From positions 62,001-126,000 of the forward strand of contig NZ_BDCG01000019.1 in assembly GCF_001613385.1 (NCBI RefSeq): a stretch of DNA of 64,000 nt, read 5' to 3'. Of the stretch, positions 16,394 through 24,711 are shown one piece after another. The position numbers and the translations under genes were made by a program. The notes beneath the pieces are model-generated. The model made no database searches and was not told the DNA's origin. It saw nothing but the letters and a program-made list of their open reading frames with translations. The DNA comes from Nocardia flavorosea NBRC 108225. GTDB taxonomy: Bacteria > Actinomycetota > Actinomycetes > Mycobacteriales > Mycobacteriaceae. Position 1 is the stretch's first letter; every line of letters begins with the position of its first letter.

Positions 16394-17593
16394 ATGCCAC
16401 CGTTCACACGCCGACACGCGCTCGCAGACGCGCGCATGCGGGCCGCGCGACTACATCAGCGAATGCGCACGCCCATGGACCGCCCGGTGGATGTCTTCGC
16501 GCTCACTCAACATCTCGGCGTTTGGCTGGCGACCCAGCCGTTGGACAACACCTACGGCTTCTACCTCAATGACAACGACGCCGCAGGTATTGTCCTCAAC
16601 AGCCGCCACCCCGAGGTGCTGCAGCGCTATACCTGTGCCCACGAACTGGGGCACCACCTGCTCGGCCATGGCAGTCACACCGACGACAAGGTCACCGTCG
16701 AAGCCAGCGCCGATGTGGCCCTACGCGAACAGCAAGCTCAAGCGTTCGCGGCCGCACTGCTCATGCCCGGCCCCCTGGTGAACCACACCCTGCGCCGCCT
16801 CCATACTTCCGCAGAACCCGCCGCCGGCGATATCTACCTCGCCAGCCGTGACCTCGCCGTCAGCTATTCCGCCATGGTGTGGGGACTCGCCGAGTTGAAT
16901 CGACTCGACCGCCGGAGGGCCGACGCGCTGTCGGAGGCCGGTGTGCGTCCGGTCAAAGACGCGCTACGTGGCGGCCCCCCGATAGCCGACGCACGTGCCG
17001 ACCTCTGGACTCTGGAAATCCCCGTTCAGATTGGAACCGAGGCGATACAGGCGCTTACCTGCCGCGTCGGCGACGAGATCCATATCCGCCTGCCCGAAGA
17101 CCTCGGCACCGGGTACACCTGGAGCCTCGCAGACCCACATAGACGACCGGCCCTCGACGTTGTCGGCACAGCACCTCGCTTCCTCTGGGACGGAGCATCG
17201 CACCTCACCCTCGGGCCGACCGCCATCGCGCCGGTCGAACCCGAGGCATTGCCGACCGACAGCGCCGTGCTCGCCGAATTCCATACCCATCCCGATAATC
17301 GTCTCGACGCTACGGCTACCGAAGACCACGACACGCTGTTCGACCTGGTTGGCACTCGGTCCGGCCACGAGCGCGTCCTGCCCGGACTCGGTATGAAAGT
17401 CTTTGTAGTCTCGCCGGGGGCAGCAGGGCAGCATACGTTCCAGTTCCGCCTGATTCGAGAATGGGAATCCACGAGATCACCGGCGGCACATTGTCGAGTC
17501 ACAGTGACCGCGACGCCGCGACGGACGCTGCCGAGACAGGGATTTGCTCCCCGCCAGAACGAACGGCGAGTTCACGAGCTGGCGGCAGCGTGA
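16394..17593 (+). CDS. ImmA/IrrE metallopeptidase fused to a chagasin-type (I42) protease inhibitor
   Basis: A 399-residue fusion. Residues of about 30-165 are an ImmA/IrrE zinc peptidase: CAHELGHHLLGH gives H83-E84-x-x-H87, and QAQAFAAALLMPGPLV is the usual second region. A spacer follows. Residues of about 208-373 look like a chagasin/I42 cysteine-protease inhibitor: VGDEIHIRLPEDLGTGYTW holds the G-x-G-Y-x-W loop, LGMKVFVVSPG and QHTFQFRLIREWE provide further strands and the R-x-W-E-like loop, and CRVTVTA is the last strand. Chagasins block papain-like enzymes. The next gene encodes exactly such an enzyme and overlaps this one by four bases. The fusion suggests that the metallopeptidase controls release of the protease. 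The domain calls are sequence-based; the mechanism is inferred. Confidence 0.85.
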   Translation: MPPFTRRHALADARMRAARLHQRMRTPMDRPVDVFALTQHLGVWLATQPLDNTYGFYLNDNDAAGIVLNSRHPEVLQRYTCAHELGHHLLGHGSHTDDKVTVEASADVALREQQAQAFAAALLMPGPLVNHTLRRLHTSAEPAAGDIYLASRDLAVSYSAMVWGLAELNRLDRRRADALSEAGVRPVKDALRGGPPIADARADLWTLEIPVQIGTEAIQALTCRVGDEIHIRLPEDLGTGYTWSLADPHRRPALDVVGTAPRFLWDGASHLTLGPTAIAPVEPEALPTDSAVLAEFHTHPDNRLDATATEDHDTLFDLVGTRSGHERVLPGLGMKVFVVSPGAAGQHTFQFRLIREWESTRSPAAHCRVTVTATPRRTLPRQGFAPRQNERRVHELAAA

Positions 17594-18300
17594 CGCTCAC
17601 CTGGCTCGCAGATTTGCGTGCGAGTACGGAACCGGTCGGAGATCAAGGCCCGCGGCGTACGTGCGTGTCGTGGGCGGCGACCGCCGCCCACGAACACCAC
17701 GGGCCAGGCCCGCTCAGCATCGAGTACCTGCACTGGGCATGCGGACCCCGCGGACAGGGGACCACATTCGGGCTGCGCCGTGCCTTGCGGGACTCGGGGC
17801 AACCTCCGCGAGACCAGTGGTCCTATGACCCCATGCGCAACGACACCACCGCATACGATCCCCCAGGCGGGGTCACCGGACCGTTCCACACCGCAGGCAC
17901 CCGACAAGTGCCCCACACACCCAGGCGCCTGGCCGACCAGCTCGAGTCCGGGCTGCTGCCCGTGGCCGCGATCCGGGTCACCACCCAGTTCCGCAACCCC
18001 TCTGGCGGCGTCGTCGACGGCTCCGAGCCAGGACAAGACGGCCACGCGGTCACCGTCGTCGGTATCGCCCGACTCGACGACGCCGTCGGCTCGCTGCCCG
18101 CGGGTCATCACCTGGTGTGCGTACGCAACAGCTGGGGCCGAGCCTGGGGCAGCGATGGGCATGCCCTCATCACCGAACGTGCCTGGAATGCTTGTGCGAT
18201 ATGGGCAGTAGTCATCGAGCCCACCAACAACGCCAGCGCAACGGAGACGAACTCGGCGCAGTCGCACCTCGCGGAAGCGCTTCCCATTCTGCCTCCGTAG
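17590..18300 (+). CDS. Papain-like (C1) cysteine protease
   Basis: A 236-residue protein from GTG 17590, overlapping the ImmA-chagasin stop. All papain-clan active-site positions are visible: Q19 and C25 in VGDQGPRRTCVSWAATAA, H152 in DGHAVTVVGI, and N180 in VRNSWGRAWGSDGHALI. There is no signal peptide and no propeptide, so it would be made active in the cytoplasm and needs restraint, presumably from the chagasin domain encoded upstream. It ends the operon. Upstream in-frame codons back to 17461 overlap the inhibitor and were not used. It might cleave host or phage proteins, or activate partners. Confidence 0.88.
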   Translation: MTLTWLADLRASTEPVGDQGPRRTCVSWAATAAHEHHGPGPLSIEYLHWACGPRGQGTTFGLRRALRDSGQPPRDQWSYDPMRNDTTAYDPPGGVTGPFHTAGTRQVPHTPRRLADQLESGLLPVAAIRVTTQFRNPSGGVVDGSEPGQDGHAVTVVGIARLDDAVGSLPAGHHLVCVRNSWGRAWGSDGHALITERAWNACAIWAVVIEPTNNASATETNSAQSHLAEALPILPP

Positions 18301-18478
18301 ACCCGAACGCGTTTGCTACCGGACCGAATTGTCGAAACGACCGACGGTGCCAACAGCGAGACCACACCGCGTTCTCTCGGTTCAGCCATGGGCAAGAAAC
18401 CAATCTGATGGCCGACGACCACACCACTCAATTCGGGCAACCGCGAGCGTCCACAACCGGTGTTCGCCTGCGGCGTGA

Positions 18479-18772
18479 CTACCGCCTGGGTTGATGGATC
18501 TCGGAGGCGAAGTATGCGCTGGCGGAGCGTAACAGCGAGTTGAGCCGCTCGAGGTCCGCGACCCGCTTCTTAAGCTCGCGATTTTTGGCAACCAGATCGC
18601 CTTCTCGTTCTCCGGAATCGGCTTCTGCTTGTCGGATCCAGGAGCGTAGCGCTTCGTGGTTGACGCCGATATCGCGGGCGTGCTGACGAATTGACGGCTT
18701 GGGGTATGCCTCACGGTAGGAGCGGACAGCATGAGCTTTCAACTCTTCGGTGTACTTCCTCACTGCTGCCAC
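18479..18772 (-). CDS. IS3-family OrfA (orphan)
   Basis: A 97-residue transposase subunit: VRKYTEELKAHAVRSYREA, ARDIGVNHEALRSWIRQAE form the helix-turn-helix, and a leucine-zipper stretch (NRELKKRVADLERLNSLLR) leads into SAYFASEIHQPRR, the usual end of OrfA. In complete IS3 elements orfB follows in the -1 frame with a DDE integrase domain. Here the bases down to 18300 do not encode it, so the copy is truncated. It sits just left of the second TniQ region and may have interrupted something there. Confidence 0.82.
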   Translation of the reverse strand: MAAVRKYTEELKAHAVRSYREAYPKPSIRQHARDIGVNHEALRSWIRQAEADSGEREGDLVAKNRELKKRVADLERLNSLLRSASAYFASEIHQPRR

Positions 18773-19344
18773 CCGTGCACGTACTCAGGGCTGCGCCGGG
18801 TCGCCGTCAGAAGTGATCCGGAATGGTTCGGGCGCCTCTGGCCGGGGAGATTCGTACTGGTGACGATTGGTATCGACAATGCCGTTTCTCCTATGAATTG
18901 CTTGCGGTTTCCAACACCTCACTGCTGACGCTGATCGACAGATCGCTGTGCCTGACGGGCGCTGACCGACAGGTGGCGACCTCTGTCAATCCACGCGATA
19001 TACCCTGGCACGACACTCGCCATGTATCGCGTGCGATATCTTACGTCATGGGAATGAAACGAGCGATACCGTGGGGTACCGGATATATCGCCCCGATTTG
19101 ACGACGTCGCACTCGGAGGTGCAAGTTGTCGAACCGTCGCTGCGGTAGTCATGACCTCTTCGAGGCAGCCAGCGTGCTGGCACCATTCTCGGCAGACGAT
19201 CGCAGGTCGTCTTGTCGGTGACTGGACTCGACATTCGCCTTGTCGGCTGCAGTGGTGCTCGGTTGCCGCTGGTGCAGTTGGTTCGACCACAGTAGGCGGT
19301 CCAGGAGGGGCACACGGTCGATGGTCCGAAGGCGCGAGCCAGGG
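18773..19344. other. Intergenic stretch with GCGATAY repeats
   Basis: No convincing gene was found between the IS3 OrfA and the TniQ-like gene. One minus-strand frame (about 19180-19260) has a cysteine-rich run (HCSRQGECRV and VCREWCQHAGCLEE) that could be a fragment of a zinc-binding protein, without a clear start. At 18995, 19033 and 19063 there are GCGATAY repeats; the middle one forms a near-palindrome listed separately. Confidence 0.35.
19024..19039. promoter_or_regulatory. Second copy of the XRE operator-like palindrome
   Basis: GTATCGCGTGCGATAT matches the palindrome upstream of the XRE gene (GTATCGCACGCGATAC at 21543) in 13 of 16 bases. Flanking half-sites GCGATAT (18995) and GCGATAC (19063) strengthen it. 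Confidence 0.5.
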
Positions 19345-21045
19345 CTATGCCGTTGACGGTTCCCATGTCAGCGGTCCTTCGATCGGCTGTGGGCTAATTT
19401 TGTGTGTGAGCTCGAAGATTGCTTGCCACGGGGGTTCGGCGCCGGCGATCGCGGTGTGGTCACCTACGGTGCGTGACGAATGGTCCGGTTCGCTCCCTGT
19501 GTATCCGCCGGTGAACAGTGCCCAGAAGCGCATATAGACCGCGGGCGTCACCTCCGGGATCGACTCCGTGTCGACGGCTGCCCGTAAGACGCGGTCTATC
19601 AGCCCGGGCGTGGAGGCTATTCGACGTCTCGCGCAATAGTCGATCGGGGGTGGGGCTCGGCGCAGGGTGTCGAACACCTGCTCCAAGGCCCCAAGGATTC
19701 GCTGCCAGTTGCCTGTCCGGCGCAGGTCGGCCAACTCGGTTCGGATCCAGACGCATACGCTACGCGGTAACCCGAGCCAGTCCGCAATGGTCGACCAGCG
19801 CGCACTCCGACCGAGCTTCAGCAAGCACATCGCCAGAACGACGCTGCGCTCTGGAGTGCACGTCCCCAGGGCAGGATGGCGCCAAAGGCTTTGAGGTACC
19901 CATTCGAGAGGAACGATCAGCGGTTCGGTGCGGTGCTCGGGCAGAAGCAGGCTGAGCTCCTGCCCGGGTAACCAGTCGATCGGGTAGGACGGGTGGGTCC
20001 GCCCGGTGCGGAACTGCAGCTGAGTCGCTGGCGCAAAGTTCGTGCCTTCGGCAGCCAGGCACGCTGCGGTCACGATCGGGCTGTGCGGACGACGGCGAAC
20101 TTTCTGACCCGGCCCGAGCGGGCTGATGATCTTGCGTGGTCGAGGAACCGCGCGGTCGATCAGCGACGTCTGATCGAAGGCGTCGAAGCGCCGTGCCGTG
20201 ATCGCCAACGCCGCCGCCAAAGAGGCGGAACCACGCTCCTTTTCGGCCATCCAGTTCTCGGTGAGCAGTTCTGTGAATACATGCAGCCGCATCGCTGGCG
20301 TCACGGCGAAACCGTGGCAGCGCCGCGATGGAGAGACGTCGGCTCGTGCGTCGTCGAGCAGTTGCGTCAACAGGTTCTGGCCGTGCAACTCGTCGAGAGA
20401 CAAAGGAACGTCTTGAGTCACACCTAGATCGGCGCCGCAGATCGGATGGACGCGGCGCCGCCCACCGTCCGTGGCGGTTGTCAGGCGATTCAGGCACTGG
20501 TCGGGCGCCGCAAGCAGCGATTGCCAGGCAGTATCGGACCACGGCCGCTTGCCACAGGACGGACAGGTTCGTGAGAGCCGAATCATGTGCTCGGGGCACC
20601 CCAGCACCCACGCACGCAGCCACGACCGCCGCCAGTACCCACGGTCGGACAGACAACGATGGCAATACCTTCCCAGGGACGGCGTGCGCAAGTCGATCGG
20701 ACTCCACGGCGGGCATGGCCAATCGGGGTCGCGATCGGAGAGCGGAAACATGTGCCGGGGAACGCCCAGGGCGGCGCACCATCGGTCCGCGGCGGCGTCG
20801 ATCAGCAGCGCCGGCGCGCGCCGGGATCCTTCGCCGATCCCGAGATCGGCGGCCAGGTGACGCAGGGGGACACCGTAGCGCTGCGATATCCGCGCCAGCC
20901 AGCTACTGCGCAACTCATCCGGGTATGGGACTATTCGGATCGGCCACTTGGGCCTGCGGACGGCCATGCCGGACGGCGGACCGGCCTCTGGTACTTCAGT
21001 GAGTAGAGCAAAGCGCGAGAGTCGATGCGGGAAATCGTCATCCAC
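19345..21045 (-). CDS. TniQ-family target-selection protein, second paralogue
   Basis: A 566-residue TniQ/TnsD-like protein starting at GTG 21045. The N-terminal TniQ domain has PYPDELRSSWLARISQRYG and the zinc-binding series GRYCHRCLSDRGYW, LGCPEHMIRLSRTCPSCGK. The C-terminal half carries PPIDYCARRRIASTPGLID and YMRFWALFTGGYTG, which match the TniQ at 27923-30046 (PPIDYRARRIIGARPELLD, RARFWERFTGN), so the two are paralogues. It lies 7 kb from the transposase genes, behind its own XRE regulator and a small ORF. TniQ proteins bind target DNA and recruit the TnsC ATPase; a second copy suggests an alternative target-site choice. Confidence 0.88.
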   Translation of the reverse strand: MDDDFPHRLSRFALLTEVPEAGPPSGMAVRRPKWPIRIVPYPDELRSSWLARISQRYGVPLRHLAADLGIGEGSRRAPALLIDAAADRWCAALGVPRHMFPLSDRDPDWPCPPWSPIDLRTPSLGRYCHRCLSDRGYWRRSWLRAWVLGCPEHMIRLSRTCPSCGKRPWSDTAWQSLLAAPDQCLNRLTTATDGGRRRVHPICGADLGVTQDVPLSLDELHGQNLLTQLLDDARADVSPSRRCHGFAVTPAMRLHVFTELLTENWMAEKERGSASLAAALAITARRFDAFDQTSLIDRAVPRPRKIISPLGPGQKVRRRPHSPIVTAACLAAEGTNFAPATQLQFRTGRTHPSYPIDWLPGQELSLLLPEHRTEPLIVPLEWVPQSLWRHPALGTCTPERSVVLAMCLLKLGRSARWSTIADWLGLPRSVCVWIRTELADLRRTGNWQRILGALEQVFDTLRRAPPPIDYCARRRIASTPGLIDRVLRAAVDTESIPEVTPAVYMRFWALFTGGYTGSEPDHSSRTVGDHTAIAGAEPPWQAIFELTHKISPQPIEGPLTWEPSTA

Positions 21046-21181
21046 GAACCCTGTACGGCAACGGCGGATCTGCCGTGTGCCGCGCGTGGCGCCGCCGCCG
21101 GATAGCTACTCCTCCACGGTGCCGGGGCATCTCGGTCGGCGGCAGCGTCGGCACCGTGATCCGCGGCAAATCGGCGCTCAT
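21038..21181 (-). CDS. Small basic ORF between XRE regulator and TniQ
   Basis: A 47-residue reading frame beginning MSADLPRITVPTLPPTEMP and ending in an Arg/His-rich region. Its ATG overlaps the XRE stop by four bases and its TGA lies just past the TniQ GTG start, so all three would be coupled. No homology was recognised. It may be a true microprotein or a translational bridge. Confidence 0.4.
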   Translation of the reverse strand: MSADLPRITVPTLPPTEMPRHRGGVAIRRRRHARHTADPPLPYRVRG

Positions 21182-21414
21182 GGACGGTTGTGGCGCGCGA
21201 GCTCGCGTTCTGCATCAGCGAGCAGCGCAGACGGGGTGGTCGACATCGCGTCGGCCAGTTCGAAAAGCCGATCGATTTGCACCCCGCTGGTGCCCAATTC
21301 GATCCGAGCGATCGACGGTCGTGAGAGCCCGGAGGCGTCGGCGAGCTCGTCCTGGGTCATATTCGCCGATTCCCGCGCTCGCCGAATTGCGGCGCCGACT
21401 GCGTCGCGCCTCAT
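21178..21414 (-). CDS. XRE-family regulator upstream of TniQ
   Basis: A 78-residue helix-turn-helix protein: VGAAIRRARESANMTQDEL, ADASGLSRPSIARIELGTS and LFELADAMSTTPSALL. ATG 21414 was chosen because AAGGAG lies six bases upstream; the frame is open to 21537 but without a better site. It probably binds the perfect palindrome 130 bases upstream and represses its own operon, including the second TniQ. It is minimal-length, with no sensor domain. Confidence 0.88.
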   Translation of the reverse strand: MRRDAVGAAIRRARESANMTQDELADASGLSRPSIARIELGTSGVQIDRLFELADAMSTTPSALLADAERELARHNRP

Positions 21415-21542
21415 CTTGCGCTCCTTCCTCTGCTGTGGGCTCAGCGAGGCTTCTGGCACCGGCATGGCCGCATCATCGCATGCCACAGCCACTGCGATGC
21501 CGCGCTGCAGGCATGAACAGAAACCGCATCGACCCACCTAGC

Positions 21543-21558
21543 GTATCGCACGCGATAC
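21543..21558. promoter_or_regulatory. Perfect operator palindrome upstream of the XRE-TniQ operon
   Basis: GTATCGCACGCGATAC has exact seven-base arms (GTATCGC/GCGATAC). It lies about 130 bases upstream of the XRE start. A near copy is at 19024-19039. Confidence 0.65.
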
Positions 21559-21857
21559 AAAACGCACGTGAGGTCCTGCTTCTGTGCAACGATCGTGACG
21601 GGGTGCGCGATCTTCTCGCGTCTCAGCCCGGTGTTTGATCTCGGCGTGGCTCCGCTTGATCCTCGCCCTGGAGGGCATCTAGGCGGGACAGCATGCGCTG
21701 AATCCACCCGCGATCGCGGTCGAGCGGATTCGACCGTTCACCTCGAGGTCGACGCCCTTCTCGATGCTGGATACTGCCGCCGCCGAGGTGGTGCGCTGGT
21801 GCACGAGGTCGGCAGGATGGGGAAGTGAGTTCGGCCGCCGGCCAGTGTTGCCGGTAC

Positions 21858-21891
21858 CTACCGCGATCTCGAGGTGTCGAGATCGCGGTAG
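21858..21891. terminator. Strong hairpin terminator
   Basis: Exact 15-base arms starting CTACCGCGATCTCGA surround the loop GGTG, seven bases after the stop of the ribbon-helix-helix gene. There is no T-run. Confidence 0.8.
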
Positions 21892-21897
21892 CTGGTT

Positions 21898-22200
21898 CTA
21901 CCGGCCTTCATAGGCGGTTCGCAGGTCCTGCTCGATCAACTGGCGAATATAGGCCGACCGGCTCAACTGCAGATCACTCGCCCGGATCTGGCATCTCACG
22001 TCCAGTTCATCCGACATCGCCACTGGTCGCGGCCGCATCTCCGGTGTGCGGTCGGCATCGGTATCAGGAGCCAGGTCGATGTCGAGCGGTCCGTCTGTGA
22101 ACACCGAACGATCGACTATGGCCATCAGCTGCTCCGGAGTCATGGACTCCATTTCGGCCCGAACTGCCGCTGCCGCTCGGTCGCTGAATTCGCCGGTCAT
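21898..22200 (-). CDS. Ribbon-helix-helix-like small protein (antitoxin-like)
   Basis: A 100-residue protein. The C-terminal third (ELDVRCQIRASDLQLSRS then AYIRQLIEQDLRTAYEG) has the strand-helix-helix pattern of ribbon-helix-helix DNA-binding proteins. The N-terminal part (MTGEFSDRAAAAVRAEMES, PEQLMAIVDRSV) is acidic and helical. It resembles CopG/ParD-type antitoxins, but no toxin gene is evident beside it, unless a small frame at 22616-22846 serves. A strong terminator follows. Confidence 0.6.
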   Translation of the reverse strand: MTGEFSDRAAAAVRAEMESMTPEQLMAIVDRSVFTDGPLDIDLAPDTDADRTPEMRPRPVAMSDELDVRCQIRASDLQLSRSAYIRQLIEQDLRTAYEGR

Positions 22201-23098
22201 ACAGGTGACGCTACGCTTCCTCGCCCGCCGGGCACCATGTCACGCACCGCTGTGTCGACCCCGATAGGTGCGCAAGCGGGTGCGATCCCTCGGATCCATC
22301 ACCGGACGCGCCCCTCGGCGAGTGCCTCAACCCAGGACGTCGACGGCGCTCTGGATCCGAATCCGGATCGGAGACCAAGAAGCTTTCTCTTCCCGGCGGG
22401 TCACATCACCGCCCTACTGCGCTCAAATGCTCGGCACTCTGCTGGCCGACTACGGACTGCGGACTCGTCACCCGCTGCACTGTGATGATCACCAGTACCG
22501 GTGCCTCGAGGCAGGCGTCGTCGCCGACCTGCTCGGCATCCACCTGCACTGCCTACCGAGTGGTTCGCCGTATCTCGAATGGGCCTGGCCCGTCTGGCCC
22601 CAGCCTGAACCGCGCCTATTGCGGTGGCCTGCCGGGGACGGGCAGCTCGGACGTATCAGTCGGTTCGCTGCTGCGGACCAACCGTCCAGCCAGGAAATCG
22701 TCGATCAGACCGGCATCGGCTGCCTGCGCGGTCAACTCTTCGATGCGGCGTTGGAAATCGAATTCAGCGGACGGCCCACTGCCCTCCCCTGCTGCGAGGA
22801 CAGCCCGTAAGACCTCTAGCTCAGACGAGCTCTCATCCACAAACACAGAATACCAATCACTGGTGCCGCTGCACGGTCTGGCCTGGCCAGACGGTGAACG
22901 GCGCATAGCCCGAACTCCCCCTCTCGCCAATTGAACCTGTGCCAACGGTGGTGACACAGAAGTGGAGGTTGGCGGTGCACGCAGGCCAATTGCGGATTGT
23001 CTGCTGGCTTGTTCGACCGAAGAAGGCGCACTGTCATGAGCGCTGTCGGCCGCGGACCTGTTCCTGCGGTCGCTGGTAGGCGCTCCGAACGCCGTCGG
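22201..23098. other. Unassigned stretch, possible degraded genes
   Basis: Nearly 900 bases without a firm gene. On the plus strand a frame around 22430-22600 reads MLGTLLADYGLRTRHPL and EAGVVADLLGIHLHCLPSG with reasonable codon use, but its upstream part changes frame, as in a decayed gene. A minus-strand candidate is listed separately. Nothing else was recognised. Confidence 0.4.
22616..22846 (-). CDS. Small hypothetical protein, uncertain
   Basis: A possible 76-residue protein from GTG 22846: SSSELEVLRAVLAAGEGSG, EFDFQRRIEELTAQAADAG, LIDDFLAGRLV. The composition is acidic and helical, and codon use is fairly normal, but no ribosome-binding site is clear and the family is unknown. Confidence 0.3.
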   Translation of the reverse strand: MFVDESSSELEVLRAVLAAGEGSGPSAEFDFQRRIEELTAQAADAGLIDDFLAGRLVRSSEPTDTSELPVPGRPPQ

Positions 23099-24097
23099 TC
23101 ACAGCAGGTCGGCGTTGGACCGGATCGTGCCGAGGCAGTCCTCCATCGAGGGCTTTGGTCCATAGACCAGTTTCATCGCCGCGGTGTACCCCTCGGAAAG
23201 TGCCTCACTACCGGGGTGGTTGCTCAAGAGCGGGCTGTGTCCGTACCCGGTGTCCGGTCTTGCCGTCCAGCTCCATCCCGCCGCCTCGCTGTGCGCGTCG
23301 ATGTCGGCGCACAGCTGCGTCACACCAGCTGGGCCGTGTTCGCTCAGGGCGGCGCGGATCCCTTGGTCGTTGAGCAGACAGTGAATGTCGTAGAGGTGGC
23401 GCGCACCGCGCCTCAAAGCATCGAGCGCTGTAAGGTCCGGGGCCCGGGCCGCGCCGTCGTGCAGGGCAGACAGCTTCTCGAGCATCGTTCGCTCCGGTGC
23501 CAGCACAGCGACGGTGAACGGCTGGAACTCCTGCCAGGTCGCTTCGGTATCCCCGAGTTCGTTCACCGCGTAGTCGGCGATGGTCGAACGGATCAGATGC
23601 TTCTCGGTCGGGAAGGTTCCTCCACGAGAGCCCATCTCGAGCAGCGCTCCCTCACTCAGGGCGGCCGCCGCCGATGCCGACGCTGTGGCTCGGGCGGGAT
23701 AGGTGTAGCGAGCGTGCCGCTTCACCCCTCTCGTGCTGTTGAACTGCTGCACCTGGCCCTCTTCCAGCGCAAGATGCTCGCCCACGTTGGCAATAACTTG
23801 CTTGAGGGCCTTTTCACGAGCTCCGTTACCGGACGCTTCGGGAAACTGGACGAGGAGGTCGACATCTTCGGAAAACCGTTTGATTAGGTCGAAGCAGCGT
23901 GACAATGAGGTCCCGCCCTTGAAGATCACGGTCAGCGGCCCGGCTTCGCCGACCTGGACCTCGGCGGTGCAGGCGCGTAACACCTCCATCGCCCAGAAGT
24001 CTTTCTCGAGGAACGTCTGGTCGAGCGCGAGGCTTTCGGAGGCACGGCTGACCAGAGCCGCCAGCTCATCCGGATGCGCGCGTAGGTATGACCGCAT
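23099..24097 (-). CDS. AbiEii/AbiGii-type nucleotidyltransferase toxin
   Basis: A 332-residue nucleotidyltransferase of the AbiEii family. Visible signatures are FLEKDFWAMEVLRA, the GGTSLS motif in VIFKGGTSLSRCF, and the metal-binding D-x-D in RFSEDVDLLVQF. Further on are ERTMLEKLSALHDGA and RGARHLYDIHCLL, which are typical of the family. The ATG shares one base with the stop of the upstream AbiEi-type gene. AbiEi/AbiEii are type IV toxin-antitoxin or abortive-infection modules in which AbiEii is a nucleotide-transferring toxin. It is classical defence cargo of an island. Confidence 0.93.
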   Translation of the reverse strand: MRSYLRAHPDELAALVSRASESLALDQTFLEKDFWAMEVLRACTAEVQVGEAGPLTVIFKGGTSLSRCFDLIKRFSEDVDLLVQFPEASGNGAREKALKQVIANVGEHLALEEGQVQQFNSTRGVKRHARYTYPARATASASAAAALSEGALLEMGSRGGTFPTEKHLIRSTIADYAVNELGDTEATWQEFQPFTVAVLAPERTMLEKLSALHDGAARAPDLTALDALRRGARHLYDIHCLLNDQGIRAALSEHGPAGVTQLCADIDAHSEAAGWSWTARPDTGYGHSPLLSNHPGSEALSEGYTAAMKLVYGPKPSMEDCLGTIRSNADLL

Positions 24098-24711
24098 CAG
24101 GCAAGGATGCCCGATGCGGTCAGATCCTCGCTCAGCCGTTTCATATTTGACCGCAAGGCCGAGGATCGCTCCCCTGTGGCAGCCTTCACCAGCTTTGCCC
24201 AGCGAAGCCTTCTTCCGGTGATAGCCACGGCGAGAGCCCTCGACAGCGCTGGCCACCCGTCATCGACCGTGGTCTCCCAATCACCACGCAGCAGTTCGAG
24301 TGCAGCGATTTCGGCCGGAGTCAGCGAGGCACGCTGCAGGTTCGCCCGGTAGGTCACTATGACAGGCAAACCTTTGGGCGATTTGCCGGTCACCGCCAGC
24401 GCCGGCTTCGGCGGGATCTGGGTGGTGAGGCCGAACCATCGAGCAGCCGAAAAGCCTGTCGGTCCGACGCCTCGCGTGCCCAGCACTTCGAAGGCGATGT
24501 CGGTGGCTGGTGGAAGGGCCATGCCGTAGCGAGTCCGCTTACCTTTCCAGTACACGCCCTTGGCTACTCTGACCAGTTCACCCCGTTCACGAGCACGTTT
24601 CAGTGCTGAAGATGAGGCAGCAGTCGAGCCCGGCAGGCTGCTCGCGTGAACGAAACTGCCCACCGGAGTCCTCTGCAGCTTCCTGGCAGCATCACCCAAT
24701 GCGACGGTCAT
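24097..24711 (-). CDS. AbiEi-type antitoxin
   Basis: A 204-residue protein placed just before the toxin gene, with a TGATG overlap. The N-terminal winged helix reads SSALKRARERGELVRVAKG followed by VYWKGKRTRYG, and the C-terminal domain has VVGPTG-like TRGVGPTGFSAARWFGL and VTYRANLQRASLTPAEIAA. AbiEi proteins (also DUF6088-like) bind the promoter and neutralise the toxin without direct contact. ATG 24711 was chosen as the first codon with family-like sequence after it; a reading to 24795 is open. No clear ribosome-binding site is present, so the mRNA may be leaderless. Confidence 0.85.
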   Translation of the reverse strand: MTVALGDAARKLQRTPVGSFVHASSLPGSTAASSSALKRARERGELVRVAKGVYWKGKRTRYGMALPPATDIAFEVLGTRGVGPTGFSAARWFGLTTQIPPKPALAVTGKSPKGLPVIVTYRANLQRASLTPAEIAALELLRGDWETTVDDGWPALSRALAVAITGRRLRWAKLVKAATGERSSALRSNMKRLSEDLTASGILA

